Below are positions 1-8,954 of a DNA stretch of 64,000 nt, piece by piece (position 1 is the first letter of the stretch; each line of letters starts with the position of its first letter). The DNA is from CAYQNU01 sp964419055 (lineage in GTDB: Bacteria > Bacteroidota > Bacteroidia > Flavobacteriales_D > Parvicellaceae). Location of the stretch: the NCBI GenBank assembly GCA_964419055.1, contig CAYQNU010000007.1, positions 120,119 to 184,118 of the forward strand, in the 5' to 3' direction. Both the position numbers and the translations under genes were made by a program. Under the pieces are notes generated by a model. It had not been told where the DNA came from and made no database searches. It worked only from the letters and a program-made list of their open reading frames with translations.

Positions 1-2
1 CC

Positions 3-662
3 TATTATGCTGCACAAATGGAGCGAATTGGATTTTCAAAGGAAATTGATTGGGTAGAGTTTAGGTTATTTTTAAAGGAAATACCGGAAAAAGCCCAACG
101 TGTATCGGATATGATAATACAACGTAATCGTCTTACGGTTAAAAGTTTTAAATCATCAGCAGAGTTAAAGCCGTACGCTAACAAATTGTTTAAACTTCTA
201 AATGTAGCTTTCGAGGAGTTGTTTAGTGTTGTGGCGTTGAATGACGACTTAATTGAATACTATATCAAAAGATATTTGATGTTGCTGAATCCTGATTTTG
301 TAAAGTTGGTATTTGATGAAAATGATGAGTTAGTAGCCTTTATAATCGGATTACCTTCTTTATCAGAGGGACTTCAAAAAGCAAAGGGAAAATTACTTCC
401 ATTTGGTTGGTGGCACATAAGAAAAGCGTTAAAACATCCAAAAGTAGTTGATTTGATGCTAACAGGTGTTTTGCCCGAATTTCAAGGTAAGGGTGTAGCG
501 GCTATATTGATAAATGAATTGCAAAAAGTAATGTTGCAATACGGTGTTACTGATGTAGAAACTACGGGTATTTTTGAAAACAATACAAAAGCTATTCAAA
601 ACTGGAAGAATTACGAGCACATTCAACACAAGAGAAAAAGATGTTGGATAAAGGTGTTATAA
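3..662 (+). CDS. GNAT-like acetyltransferase, 5' end outside window
   Basis: The reading frame is open from the left edge, so this is the C-terminal part of a longer protein. An in-frame ATG at 18 exists, but the codons before it (Tyr-Tyr-Ala-Ala-Gln) continue the frame and fit the 'NPxYY' lead-in seen in a GNAT-related family. The visible ~219 residues contain the acetyl-CoA-binding signature region: 'LTGVLPEFQGKGVAAILI' matches motif A (Q/RxxGxG/A), followed by a 'GIFENNTKAIQNWKNY' stretch typical of motif B. The role is probably transfer of an acyl group from acyl-CoA to an unknown amine; the substrate cannot be read from sequence. It ends 33 bp before the stop of the convergent hydrolase gene. 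Confidence 0.7.
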   Translation, partial: YYAAQMERIGFSKEIDWVEFRLFLKEIPEKAQRVSDMIIQRNRLTVKSFKSSAELKPYANKLFKLLNVAFEELFSVVALNDDLIEYYIKRYLMLLNPDFVKLVFDENDELVAFIIGLPSLSEGLQKAKGKLLPFGWWHIRKALKHPKVVDLMLTGVLPEFQGKGVAAILINELQKVMLQYGVTDVETTGIFENNTKAIQNWKNYEHIQHKRKRCWIKVL

Positions 663-695
663 ATTAACTAGAACCAATCGGAACATAGTTAGTTG

Positions 696-1535
696 TTAAT
701 TTAATAAAAACGAACGGACATCCGCTGCTGATCTTTCAGGAATTTCTTCCATAGGAATGTGCCCAACGTTTTCATAAATTATTTTTTGGCAGTAAGGTAA
801 ATCTTTTTCAAATTTTGAAGCATGTTCTACTGAAAGCCAGTTGTCTTTATTGCCCCACATAACCAAAACGGGAACGTTAATGTTGTGCAAATTATGCGTG
901 TTTTGAACAAAATAACAATTTGCTATTCGCACAAATGCTTCTTTATTGCCTTCTCTATGAAAAAGGTCATGATATCGATCTACCAATTCATCCGTCACCT
1001 TTGATTGATCATAAAAAACTTGACGCATAAAACGTCTAATTACGGGTTTTGGCACAAAATTGAACACGTTTCTAAGCACCGGTGTTTGAGCAATAATGAA
1101 CGGAAGCGGAAAGTTTTTATCATTAATGTAACCCGCAGCATCAATTAATATCATTTTTGAAATGTATTCCGGATACTTTAAGGCGAATTCCCATGTAAGC
1201 CAACCACCTAACGAATTTCCGGCAATATTACATTTGGTAATATTAATTACATCCAAAAAACGTTTAAAGAAATCACAGAAAATATCAATAGTATATTTAT
1301 TGTTTGGAGCTGGTCCAGTAAGACCAAAACCTGGAATGTCCAATCGAATAATTCTGAATGAATCTTTTAGTATACTCGTCCAGTCATCAAAAGTATGTAA
1401 AGACGAAAAGGTACCATGTATTAATAACAACACGGGACCTTTTCCTTCATCTCTATAATGCACTTTATGACCATCAATATCAACAAACTGTGAATATTGA
1501 TTAGTATACTTATCCAATAACTCTTCCAAACTCAT
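696..1535 (-). CDS. Alpha/beta-fold hydrolase
   Basis: A 279-residue protein with the full alpha/beta hydrolase layout. The oxyanion-hole motif HG is at residues 40-41. The nucleophile elbow GNSLGG is at 106-111 with Ser108, the probable acid is Asp231 in 'GNKDNW', and the catalytic His259 lies in 'VGHIPMEE'. A cap-domain stretch lies between about 135 and 210. There is no signal peptide, so it should be cytoplasmic. The substrate is unknown; the fold covers esterases, C-C hydrolases and haloalkane dehalogenase-like enzymes. It lies 54 bp downstream of a TetR-family gene on the same strand, so the two are probably co-transcribed, and the regulator may control the hydrolase. Confidence 0.85.
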   Translation of the reverse strand: MSLEELLDKYTNQYSQFVDIDGHKVHYRDEGKGPVLLLIHGTFSSLHTFDDWTSILKDSFRIIRLDIPGFGLTGPAPNNKYTIDIFCDFFKRFLDVINITKCNIAGNSLGGWLTWEFALKYPEYISKMILIDAAGYINDKNFPLPFIIAQTPVLRNVFNFVPKPVIRRFMRQVFYDQSKVTDELVDRYHDLFHREGNKEAFVRIANCYFVQNTHNLHNINVPVLVMWGNKDNWLSVEHASKFEKDLPYCQKIIYENVGHIPMEEIPERSAADVRSFLLN

Positions 1536-1589
1536 CTACGTATTTCGAAAATCGAAGGTAGTAATAATAAATGAAATGGCGCTGTTTTG

Positions 1590-2225
1590 TTAATTTCTTT
1601 GGTGATTTGTCACAAAAGATAAATCTCTATTTACTAAAATTCCATTGAATTTCATGTTAAAGTATTCAAAGAAAGCTGTTTGAATTCTAATTTTGTTTTT
1701 AACTAAAAATTCAGGGTTTATCATCATATCAAAAAACGCTAAATCATAAGCCGCCATAACATCTAAATTGAAAGGTCTGAAAATACCTTTGTCAATTCCC
1801 AATTGGTAATAAGCTTTTAGATTCTCAACCGATTTTTGCTTATAAAATTCTACACTTTCCCAACACTTTGGATAATGATTTTTTAAATCGTTCAAGTATT
1901 CTTCAGTCATTCCTGCGAAACTTTTAGTGCAAAATTTAAGACCTTCAAAATAACGCTCTATATAATCTAAATTTTCATCGAATAATAAATCTCTAAATTT
2001 ATCCATTTCCTTTAATTTCAACCATAAAGAATCATATACTAAATCGTCTTTTGATTCATAATAATTGTATATAGTCGCCTTACTTAAATCCAAGTATTCA
2101 GCAATTTCATTCATTGTTGGACCTAAAATACCATTTTTGTAGAAAAAAGGTAATGTCTTAGCTAACCATTTTTGTTGTTTCTTACTTAACGATTTTCTTT
2201 CTTTTTCGATTGATTTTCTTCCCAT
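1590..2225 (-). CDS. TetR/AcrR family transcriptional regulator
   Basis: A 211-residue protein. The N-terminal region (about residues 20-70) is a TetR helix-turn-helix: 'MNEIAEYLDLSKATIYNYY' followed by 'ESKDDLVYDSL', the usual recognition helix and its continuation. The rest is a divergent helical ligand-binding domain. The N-terminus is very basic. It is the first gene of a probable two-gene unit with the downstream alpha/beta hydrolase, and it is divergent from the barrel protein gene at 2339 with 113 bp between them. TetR proteins usually repress their own promoter and a neighbour, so this spacer is the likely operator region. The ligand is unknown. Confidence 0.85.
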   Translation of the reverse strand: MGRKSIEKERKSLSKKQQKWLAKTLPFFYKNGILGPTMNEIAEYLDLSKATIYNYYESKDDLVYDSLWLKLKEMDKFRDLLFDENLDYIERYFEGLKFCTKSFAGMTEEYLNDLKNHYPKCWESVEFYKQKSVENLKAYYQLGIDKGIFRPFNLDVMAAYDLAFFDMMINPEFLVKNKIRIQTAFFEYFNMKFNGILVNRDLSFVTNHQRN

Positions 2226-2338
2226 TTTTAACTATTTTTGCGTCACTTGTTATATTTTTTTATATATTTAGCACCGCGTTATGAACTCATTTAAAAAAAC
2301 CTTAACGCAAAATTAATATAAATTATTGTACGAAACGC

Positions 2339-2905
2339 ATGAAAAAAGTCGTATTATTGGTTTCCTTATTAACACTATTCTGTTGGTTATCAACATCTGC
2401 TCAATCAGATCTTGCTAAAAACACCGTTTATGGAGAGCTTGCTGGTAAAGGGTTTTACTACTCATTAAACTATGAACGAACTTGGATTCATATCGATGAT
2501 AAAATTGGATTGGCAACAAGTGTTGGTTTTTGTTTGGTAAATGGTCAAACGGATATCGAAAAATCCAGAGATTTTACATTGCCTTTAGAAATTAATGTTA
2601 ATTATGGGATGGGAAATCATCATATAGTTGCTGGATTTGGAACTACTTATTGGCGGTATTTTTTACCAGATATTGCCATAACTAATACCAATTTGGATCA
2701 ACAACCTTTGCGTCCTGAATTAAAAAAGGTAACGGAATGGTTTGCTCACGGGCTAATAGAATATCGTTTTCAAAAACCAGAAGGAGGGCTAATGTTGAAA
2801 GCGGGCTATGTGCCCCTCTTTTTTGCAAAAATGGAAAATTTTGCCTATCAAAAGAAAGCAAATTATGCCACTTCTTTTAATTTTGGTGTTGGATATAGTT
2901 TTTAA
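2339..2905 (+). CDS. Secreted outer-membrane-type protein of unknown function
   Basis: A 188-residue protein with a clear signal peptide (MKKVVLLVSLLTLFCW, cleavage near 'TSAQS' at residues 19-23). The mature part has alternating hydrophobic/polar strands rich in Gly and aromatic residues and ends in 'FNFGVGYSF'. A terminal aromatic preceded by such a strand is typical of small outer-membrane beta-barrels. No named family was recognised. The lipoprotein gene at 2925 starts 19 bp downstream, so the two are probably co-transcribed and may act together at the outer membrane. Confidence 0.7.
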   Translation: MKKVVLLVSLLTLFCWLSTSAQSDLAKNTVYGELAGKGFYYSLNYERTWIHIDDKIGLATSVGFCLVNGQTDIEKSRDFTLPLEINVNYGMGNHHIVAGFGTTYWRYFLPDIAITNTNLDQQPLRPELKKVTEWFAHGLIEYRFQKPEGGLMLKAGYVPLFFAKMENFAYQKKANYATSFNFGVGYSF

Positions 2906-2924
2906 GAAAATAGAAAATATAAAT

Positions 2925-3473
2925 ATGAAAAAAATACTTTTTTTAACCAGTTTAACATTGCTAATATTAGGGACAGATTCTTGTAAAAAGAAAGAAGCCG
3001 AATTGCGATCAACTAAAATAGGGGGTTGTTTAGACCCAAATTCATTGAATTATAACGCTTCCTCTGATTTTGATGATGAATCGTGCCAATATGCCTACGT
3101 AAATCAATATGAAATTACCTATCATCCATCTAAAGATTGTGGTTCAGATTGGGACTTATTAGTAAATACAGATGCTGATTTGATATTAAGAATAAAAGTA
3201 AAAACAGAAACGACTTGGTTTTTTGAAAGTCCTGAGCTGAGCAATCAGGCACATAATGTACCTGCGGTTTGGACGGCTCCTGTAAATATTAAATTGCTAA
3301 ATACCCTTTATTCTTGGGAGTTAATTGATTATGATTCAACAAGTGGTAATGATGTAGTAGCAACAGGTGAATTTAACCCCATGGATGTTGCCGCAGATGG
3401 CAAGGTAACCGTAATAGGTAAAAATTCTTGTAATGAAGAAACTCAATTGGTTTTATACTATACTGTTCAATAA
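2925..3473 (+). CDS. Putative lipoprotein with a GCxDPxxxNYN motif
   Basis: A 182-residue protein. The frame is open further upstream (to 2808), but that part overlaps the preceding gene; the ATG at 2925 begins a proper lipoprotein signal (MKKILFLTSLTLLILGTDSC), with the probable lipid-modified Cys at residue 20. After the signal comes 'GGCLDPNSLNYNASSDFDD', a short Cys-bracketed Asp-rich motif that recurs in secreted Bacteroidota proteins and resembles a calcium-binding loop. The rest looks like a small beta-rich domain; function unknown. A rho-independent terminator follows at 3498, closing a two-gene unit with 2339. Confidence 0.65.
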   Translation: MKKILFLTSLTLLILGTDSCKKKEAELRSTKIGGCLDPNSLNYNASSDFDDESCQYAYVNQYEITYHPSKDCGSDWDLLVNTDADLILRIKVKTETTWFFESPELSNQAHNVPAVWTAPVNIKLLNTLYSWELIDYDSTSGNDVVATGEFNPMDVAADGKVTVIGKNSCNEETQLVLYYTVQ

Positions 3474-3497
3474 TTTAACACAATTTAAATCAATAGT

Positions 3498-3526
3498 AAG
3501 GACTGCACTTTTGTAGTCCTTTTTTT
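3498..3526 (+). terminator. Rho-independent terminator after the 2339-3473 unit
   Basis: A 7-bp stem (AAGGACT/AGTCCTT) with a 10-nt loop runs straight into a T-tract. It sits 25 bp after the lipoprotein stop codon and before the aldehyde dehydrogenase start. Confidence 0.8.
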
Positions 3527-3547
3527 GTAACCAATGGCAACCACTTT

Positions 3548-4948
3548 ATGACAGCTCTAGAAACAATTTTTAATAATCAACGTAATCATTTTTATACCTC
3601 AGTGAGCAAAAAGTCACTTTGGGAGCGAAAACTTACCTTAAAGAAAATGAAATCGTGGATAAAAAATCACCAACAAGAAATCATCCTAGAGCTTCAAAAA
3701 GATTTTAAAAAATCACCTGAGGATATTATGATATCGGAGATAAAACCGATTGTTGATGAGATTAAACACGCTTCTCGTTTTTTACGTTTTTGGGCTGAGG
3801 CTGAAAAAAAAGCCACACCTTTTGCGTTATTTGGCACCAAAGCTAAAGTTATTAAAGAACCTAAAGGAAATTGTTTGATCATTGCGCCCTGGAATTTTCC
3901 TTTTCAATTGGCAATAGGTCCTTTGGTTTCGGCCATTGCTGCAGGAAATTGTGTTGTTGTTAAGCCAAGTGAAATGACACCGAATTGTGAAAAACTGATA
4001 ACAAAATTTATCAAGGAAGTTTTTGACCCAAAAGAAGTGGCTTGTATAACTGGAGGGGTTGAAGAAACCACCGCTTTATTGAAGTTAAAATGGAATCATA
4101 TATTTTTTACTGGTAGTCCGCAAATTGGAAAAGTAGTAATGAAAGCGGCCGCTGAACATCTCACTTCGGTTACATTAGAATTGGGAGGTAAAAACCCAGT
4201 TATTGTTGATTCCACAGCGCATTTACAAGATGCTGCTCAAAAATTAATTTGGGGTAAATATTTCAATTGCGGTCAATCGTGTGTTTCTCCCAATTATGTT
4301 TTTGTGGATGAAAAAATACACGATAGTTTTGTATCTTTTTTGTTGATAGAGCACAAAAAAAGATTTGGAAACGATGGCGGTACGGATGATAGTTTTAATA
4401 GAATTGTCAATAGTCATCATTTTAACAGAATCAATGAATTATTGGAAGATGCTCAAAATAAAGGAGCTCTAAAAGTGGCAGGAAGCTCTAATAATGCTTC
4501 AGATAATTTCATTGCACCAACTATATTAACTCGAGTGAATAAAGAAAGTAGAATCTTTAAAGAGGAAATTTTTGGTCCAGTTTTACCAATTGTGAGTTAT
4601 AAAACATTAGAAGAAGTAATTCAATTTATAAATGCCGATGAGAAACCTCTAGCCCTTTATATTTTTAGTAAATCATCCAAGAATAAGAATTTCATTACAG
4701 CTTCAACTTCATCGGGGGCAGTAGTATACAATGATACAACGCTTCAATTTATCCACCCTAATTTACCCTTTGGTGGAGTAAATAATAGTGGAATTGGTAA
4801 AGCTCATGGGAAATATGGGTTTGATGAATTTACCAATTGTAAACCAATTGTAAAACAACGAATTGGATTTACTTCGGCCAAATTGATTTATCCTCCCTAT
4901 ACCCCTTTTAAAAGGTTTATTATAAAGGCAATAACATGGTGGGTTTAG
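3548..4948 (+). CDS. Aldehyde dehydrogenase (NAD(P)+-dependent, class-3-like)
   Basis: A 466-residue protein of the ALDH superfamily, oxidising an aldehyde to its acid. The catalytic Cys245 is in 'FNCGQSC', the general base Glu211 in 'LELGGKNP', and the cofactor-binding region is 'APWNFPF...VVKPSE' with 'FTGSPQIGKVV'. The length and the hydrophobic C-terminal end ('PYTPFKRFIIKAITWWV') fit the class 3/fatty-aldehyde group, which often attaches to membranes by its C-terminus. The substrate is inferred only by family: medium or long-chain, or aromatic, aldehydes. The gene stands alone after a terminator and is convergent with pepT, with 31 bp between stops. Confidence 0.92.
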   Translation: MTALETIFNNQRNHFYTSVSKKSLWERKLTLKKMKSWIKNHQQEIILELQKDFKKSPEDIMISEIKPIVDEIKHASRFLRFWAEAEKKATPFALFGTKAKVIKEPKGNCLIIAPWNFPFQLAIGPLVSAIAAGNCVVVKPSEMTPNCEKLITKFIKEVFDPKEVACITGGVEETTALLKLKWNHIFFTGSPQIGKVVMKAAAEHLTSVTLELGGKNPVIVDSTAHLQDAAQKLIWGKYFNCGQSCVSPNYVFVDEKIHDSFVSFLLIEHKKRFGNDGGTDDSFNRIVNSHHFNRINELLEDAQNKGALKVAGSSNNASDNFIAPTILTRVNKESRIFKEEIFGPVLPIVSYKTLEEVIQFINADEKPLALYIFSKSSKNKNFITASTSSGAVVYNDTTLQFIHPNLPFGGVNNSGIGKAHGKYGFDEFTNCKPIVKQRIGFTSAKLIYPPYTPFKRFIIKAITWWV

Positions 4949-4979
4949 TAGGAATCTTTCAACCAAATTAAACCTACAA

Positions 4980-6227
4980 CTAGCTTTTACTTTCCCAAAT
5001 AGAAATGAGTTCTACCATCGTGTGAACAGCTTTTTGCATATCTTGAACACTTACATACTCATGTTTCGAATGTATAGCCATTTCACCTGTAAACAAGTTA
5101 GGGCAAGGCAACCCCATAAATGAAAGTCGCGACCCATCCGTGCCTCCTCTTATGATAACGGGTTTAGGTTGTATGCCTGCCAATGTCATTGCTTCTATTG
5201 CATAATCGGTTACAAAAGGAACTGTTTGAATAATTTCTTTCATGTTACGATACTGTTCCTTCACGTAAAATTCAGCTGTTACGCATTTGTGTTTCAAAAT
5301 AGTTTCGTCCAATATTGTTTTTAAACGCGATTCGTACTCTGTTAATTTGCTGGTATTATGATCTCTAATAATAAAATTAATAGTTGTTTTCTCTAAGTCT
5401 CCCACAATTGAAGTCGGGTGTACAAATCCTTCTTTACCTTCAGTTGTTTCTGGAGACCACGATTCTTTTGGCAATGCATCAATAAACTCAGCAGCAATTT
5501 TCATCGAGTTTACCAATTTGTTTTTTGCATAACCTGGATGCGCACTAATGCCATGTATGACAACAGTTACACCATCTGCCGAAAAACTTTCATCTTCAAT
5601 AGATCCCAAAGGACCACCGTCCAATGTATACCCATAATCAGCATCTAATCGATTCATGTCAATATGATCTACTCCCCTTCCAATTTCTTCATCAGGGGTA
5701 AAAAGAATACGAATTTCTCCATGAATGTATTCAGGATGTGTCATCACAAAATGAGCAAAATCCATTATACATGCCACTCCTGCTTTATCATCGGCACCCA
5801 ATAAAGTCAAACCACTTGCTGTAATTAAATCATCTCCGACTTTACTTTTGAGATACGAATGTTTTTCTTTACTTATGATTTGGGTTGTATCGTCTGGTAA
5901 CACAATATCACTGCCGTCCCAATTTCTGTGCACAATTGGTTTTACATTCGTACCACTGCAATCTGGAGCTGTATCCATATGAGCACAGAAGCATATTTTT
6001 GGGATTTTACTTTTTGGTGAATTTGAGGAGATGGTTGCATAAACATATCCCCATTCGTCCATTTCAGCATTATTAATACCCATTTCTTTGAGCTCGTCAA
6101 CCAATACCTTTCCCAAATTTTTTTGTTTCATACTACTTGGAAAAGTAGTAGAATTGGGATCAGCAGTAGTATCTATTTGAGCATATTTTACGAAACGTTG
6201 TTCAACTGTATATTGGTAATTTTTCAT
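4980..6227 (-). CDS. pepT: Peptidase T (tripeptide aminopeptidase)
   Basis: A 415-residue M20-family metallopeptidase that removes the N-terminal residue of tripeptides in the cytoplasm. Visible zinc ligands and catalytic residues: His83 and Asp85 ('CAHMDTAPD'), Asp146 in 'GADDKAG', Glu180/Glu181 in 'FTPDEEIGRG', Asp203 in 'YTLDGGPLG', and a C-terminal His in 'MAIHSKHEYVS'. The TLDGG and GGTDGS motifs are specific to PepT. Full length for the family. A short toxin-antitoxin pair lies upstream on the same strand with 63 bp between. Confidence 0.95.
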   Translation of the reverse strand: MKNYQYTVEQRFVKYAQIDTTADPNSTTFPSSMKQKNLGKVLVDELKEMGINNAEMDEWGYVYATISSNSPKSKIPKICFCAHMDTAPDCSGTNVKPIVHRNWDGSDIVLPDDTTQIISKEKHSYLKSKVGDDLITASGLTLLGADDKAGVACIMDFAHFVMTHPEYIHGEIRILFTPDEEIGRGVDHIDMNRLDADYGYTLDGGPLGSIEDESFSADGVTVVIHGISAHPGYAKNKLVNSMKIAAEFIDALPKESWSPETTEGKEGFVHPTSIVGDLEKTTINFIIRDHNTSKLTEYESRLKTILDETILKHKCVTAEFYVKEQYRNMKEIIQTVPFVTDYAIEAMTLAGIQPKPVIIRGGTDGSRLSFMGLPCPNLFTGEMAIHSKHEYVSVQDMQKAVHTMVELISIWESKS

Positions 6228-6290
6228 AATTCGATATGTTTAGTACATCTTAAAAATGATTTTTAAATCTTTGGGTGAATCATTGCTTGT

Positions 6291-6587
6291 TTATAAGCGT
6301 TTAATGATTTTTGGATTGTTTTTGGATGGGAATATGGCCATTATATAGATAATTGAATTTTCACCTCGGAAGAGGATTTTATAATCTCCTTCAATCATTC
6401 TTCTGTAATTGGAATGATACGGATCAACTTGATATTGTTTTGGAAAAACTATGGATTCAGATTTCTCAATTATTCTTTCAATCAAACGAAAAGCAAGTTC
6501 TTCATTTACTTTTGAATGGTGGTCATACACTTTTTTCAAATGAAGTTTTGCATTTTCAGTCCATATTACTTTCGTTACTTTCTCCAA
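6291..6587 (-). CDS. RelE/ParE-family toxin
   Basis: A 98-residue protein of the RelE/ParE toxin superfamily. It has an N-terminal helical hairpin ('ENAKLHLKKVYDHHSK') and the C-terminal strand pair 'RRMIEGDYKILFR...IIYIMAIFPSKNNP', which matches the ParE core. ParE members act on DNA gyrase and RelE members cleave mRNA; the sequence favours the ParE side but does not decide it. It overlaps the upstream 81-residue antitoxin by 13 bp, which indicates translational coupling. Confidence 0.8.
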   Translation of the reverse strand: MEKVTKVIWTENAKLHLKKVYDHHSKVNEELAFRLIERIIEKSESIVFPKQYQVDPYHSNYRRMIEGDYKILFRGENSIIYIMAIFPSKNNPKIIKRL

Positions 6588-6820
6588 CTTTTAATTTCTT
6601 TAGCTAGTTCTTTTGTTGAAAGTGTTTTTCCTTCTTTTATTTCTTTTTCTGACTTATCTAATTCTTGGTTGTATTCAGCTATCGATAGAGGTACGCCATC
6701 AATTGTAAAAGAATCCGTTTTTTCGTTTTCTAATATCTTTCTAATTTGGTCAAGCACTGTTTTTTTGTTTACCTTAAACAACTGCTGAGCTAAATCGATT
6801 TTAATGGCTTCGAGACTCAT
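6575..6820 (-). CDS. Antitoxin of the adjacent ParE-type toxin
   Basis: An 81-residue, highly charged helical protein directly upstream of the toxin, with a 13-bp overlap. The order antitoxin-toxin and the small size are standard for type II modules. The N-terminal half ('IKIDLAQQLFKVNKKTVLDQIRKIL') would be the dimerisation or DNA-binding part. The C-terminal half ('SEKEIKEGKTLSTKELAKEIKSW') looks like the disordered tail that wraps the toxin. No named antitoxin family can be assigned with certainty. The module probably represses itself. Confidence 0.75.
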   Translation of the reverse strand: MSLEAIKIDLAQQLFKVNKKTVLDQIRKILENEKTDSFTIDGVPLSIAEYNQELDKSEKEIKEGKTLSTKELAKEIKSWRK

Positions 6821-6901
6821 AATTTAATTAAATTAATAGACACAAATATAAGAAAAAATGTCCTTACCTGTTTAATTAGATTAATTTTTAACGTTAGGCA
6901 T

Positions 6902-6939
6902 AAAAAAACCCTCTTAGAATATAACTAATAAGAGGGTTT
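6902..6939 (-). terminator. Rho-independent terminator of clpP
   Basis: An 11-bp perfect stem (AAACCCTCTTA/TAAGAGGGTTT) with a 12-nt loop. Read on the minus strand it ends in seven T residues. It lies 25 bp after the clpP stop codon. Confidence 0.9.
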
Positions 6940-6964
6940 AAGATGAGTTGATTAAGAATGTTTA

Positions 6965-7660
6965 TTATGAATTTGGACGCAATAAAACTTCGTCAATCAT
7001 ACCATAATCTTTAGCTTCTTGAGCTGTCATCCAATAATCACGATCACTATCAGCCCAAACGGTTTCGTATGGTTTTCCTGAATGATGCGCAATAATGTCG
7101 TACAATTCTTTTTTCAATTTTTGAATCTCTTTTGCTGTAATTTCAATATCTGAAGCTTGTCCAGAAGCACCTCCTAATGGTTGGTGAATCATTACTCTAC
7201 TGTGCTTTAAAGCCGTGCGTTTTCCGTCTGCTCCAGCACACAATAAAACAGCCCCCATTGATGCCGCCATACCTACACAAATGGTAGCTACATCTGGTCT
7301 AATATATTGCATGGTGTCGTAAATACCTAAACCAGCATAAACAGATCCTCCAGGAGAATTCACGTATATTTGAATATCTTTTTGTGCATCAATTGATTCC
7401 AAAAATAATAATTGAGCTGTGATGATGTTTCCTACGTAATCATCAATACCTGTTCCTAAAAAGATAATTCTGTCCATCATCAAACGAGAGAAAACGTCCA
7501 TAATTGCCACGTTCATATTACGTTCTTCTATAATGTTAGGAGTAAGACCTACAGGCACTTGGCTGATAGCCGACATATATTTGTGCATGGTAGTGCTTGA
7601 TATTCCCATATGTTTAGTTGCATATTTTTGGAATTCATTTGGATCAAAATAATTGCTCAT
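6965..7660 (-). CDS. clpP: ATP-dependent Clp protease proteolytic subunit
   Basis: A 231-residue serine protease that forms the tetradecameric barrel of Clp proteases. The catalytic triad is Ser134 ('AASMGA'), His159 ('MIHQP') and Asp208; the spacings (25 and 49 residues) equal those of E. coli ClpP. The frame is open to an ATG at 7774, but that adds a 38-residue hydrophobic, non-conserved extension; the start at 7660 (MSNYFDPNEF) gives the normal family length with a short propeptide. No clpX follows, so the ATPase partner is elsewhere. A strong terminator lies downstream. Confidence 0.95.
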   Translation of the reverse strand: MSNYFDPNEFQKYATKHMGISSTTMHKYMSAISQVPVGLTPNIIEERNMNVAIMDVFSRLMMDRIIFLGTGIDDYVGNIITAQLLFLESIDAQKDIQIYVNSPGGSVYAGLGIYDTMQYIRPDVATICVGMAASMGAVLLCAGADGKRTALKHSRVMIHQPLGGASGQASDIEITAKEIQKLKKELYDIIAHHSGKPYETVWADSDRDYWMTAQEAKDYGMIDEVLLRPNS

Positions 7661-7822
7661 GTTTTGTTGTATTAAAAGTTTGTTTGGGCTAAAATTATAT
7701 AATAATAATAAAAAAAGAACGAAGTTTAAACTAAATTTAATAATTGTTGAAAAATACCCGATTATAAGCAACATAATTGTACTTTTGAAAGTTGTTTTAT
7801 CAAACTGTATAACAAGATCAAT

Positions 7823-8845
7823 ATGAAAGCTGCTGTATTAGTAAAACAAGGGAATGCTGCTTCTGCATTTGAGATAAGAACCCTTAGTGATGTTGCTTTA
7901 GAGCCTTTAGAAGTTAAAATTAAAGTAGAAGCTTCGGGCCTTAACTTTGCTGATGTAATGGCAAGAAATGGATTGTACAAAGATGCCCCGCCAATGCCTT
8001 CAGTTTTGGGATATGATGTGGTCGGGGAAGTTATTGAAGTTGGAAGTGACATAGCACAACATCTTTTAGGTAAACGTGTGGTGGCAATGACTCGTTTTGG
8101 GGGCTATGCCGAAATGGCAAAAACAGACTATAGAGCTTGTGCAGTGATTCCATCAGGATGGAATGCAACAATGGCTTGTGCATTGGCTACACAATATTGC
8201 ACAGCTTATTATGCAGCATATGAATGTGTACAATTACATAACGACTTTCAAGTATTGATACATGCAGCTGCAGGTGGCGTGGGCACAGCACTTATTCAGC
8301 TAGCTAAACATAAAGGATGTACTGTTTATGGGACTTACGGAAGTGATGATAAAAAAGAGTACCTTTTAAATCAAGGGGTTGATTGTCCAATAAATTATAG
8401 AAAAGTGGATTATCAAAAAGACTTTTTTAATTTATCAGGCGGGAAACGATTGGATGTAGCTTTCAATTCAGTTGGTGGGACAACTTTTAAAAAGGATGTT
8501 TCATTATTAGATAAAGGAGGAAAGTCTGTAATATATGGCGCTGCTGAACGCTCAGGAAAAAAGGGAGGTATTTTTTCTACATTAAATCTGGCGTGGAATT
8601 TTGGTTTGATGACACCCATCCAATTGTTAATGAATTCACAGGGCGTAATTGGAATCAATATGTTAAGAATTGCTGATTACAAACCCTTAGTGTTGCAGCA
8701 TTGCTTACAAGAAGTCGTGAAATTAACCGAGCAAGGTGTTCTCAAACCTCATGTTGGCGGCACATTCAAAGCGGATGAAATTGGAAAAGCACATGCTTTC
8801 TTAGAAAGTAGAAATTCAATGGGCAAGATTGCTATTACTTGGTGA
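7823..8845 (+). CDS. Medium-chain dehydrogenase/reductase, VAT-1/quinone oxidoreductase-like
   Basis: A 340-residue zinc-independent MDR protein. The N-terminal GroES-like domain carries 'SGLNFADVMARNGLY' and 'PSVLGYDVVGEVIEVG', typical of the VAT-1/quinone reductase branch; catalytic zinc ligands are absent. The Rossmann domain has the NADPH motif 'AAAGGVGTALIQLAKHKG' at about residues 150-167. It probably reduces quinones or enones using NADPH in the cytoplasm. The gene is divergent from clpP with 162 bp between the starts. Confidence 0.85.
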   Translation: MKAAVLVKQGNAASAFEIRTLSDVALEPLEVKIKVEASGLNFADVMARNGLYKDAPPMPSVLGYDVVGEVIEVGSDIAQHLLGKRVVAMTRFGGYAEMAKTDYRACAVIPSGWNATMACALATQYCTAYYAAYECVQLHNDFQVLIHAAAGGVGTALIQLAKHKGCTVYGTYGSDDKKEYLLNQGVDCPINYRKVDYQKDFFNLSGGKRLDVAFNSVGGTTFKKDVSLLDKGGKSVIYGAAERSGKKGGIFSTLNLAWNFGLMTPIQLLMNSQGVIGINMLRIADYKPLVLQHCLQEVVKLTEQGVLKPHVGGTFKADEIGKAHAFLESRNSMGKIAITW

Positions 8846-8934
8846 AAATAATATAGAAAAACTGAAAAAGTAAATTTTTATAAACACGACACATTTTTTT
8901 TATTCTAAGACCCCTATTAACCAACTTATATGTT

Positions 8935-8942
8935 TAATTTTG
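8935..8942 (+). promoter_or_regulatory. Bacteroidota -7 box upstream of purF
   Basis: TAATTTTG matches the consensus TAnnTTTG exactly and lies 12 bp before the purF start codon. No clear TTG was seen at -33. Confidence 0.6.
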
Positions 8943-8954
8943 TAGTCACAAATT

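Noticed and set aside
7661..7774. N-terminal extension of ClpP to the ATG at 7774
   Set aside because: The 38 extra residues are hydrophobic, do not match ClpP propeptides, and the start at 7660 gives the standard family length.
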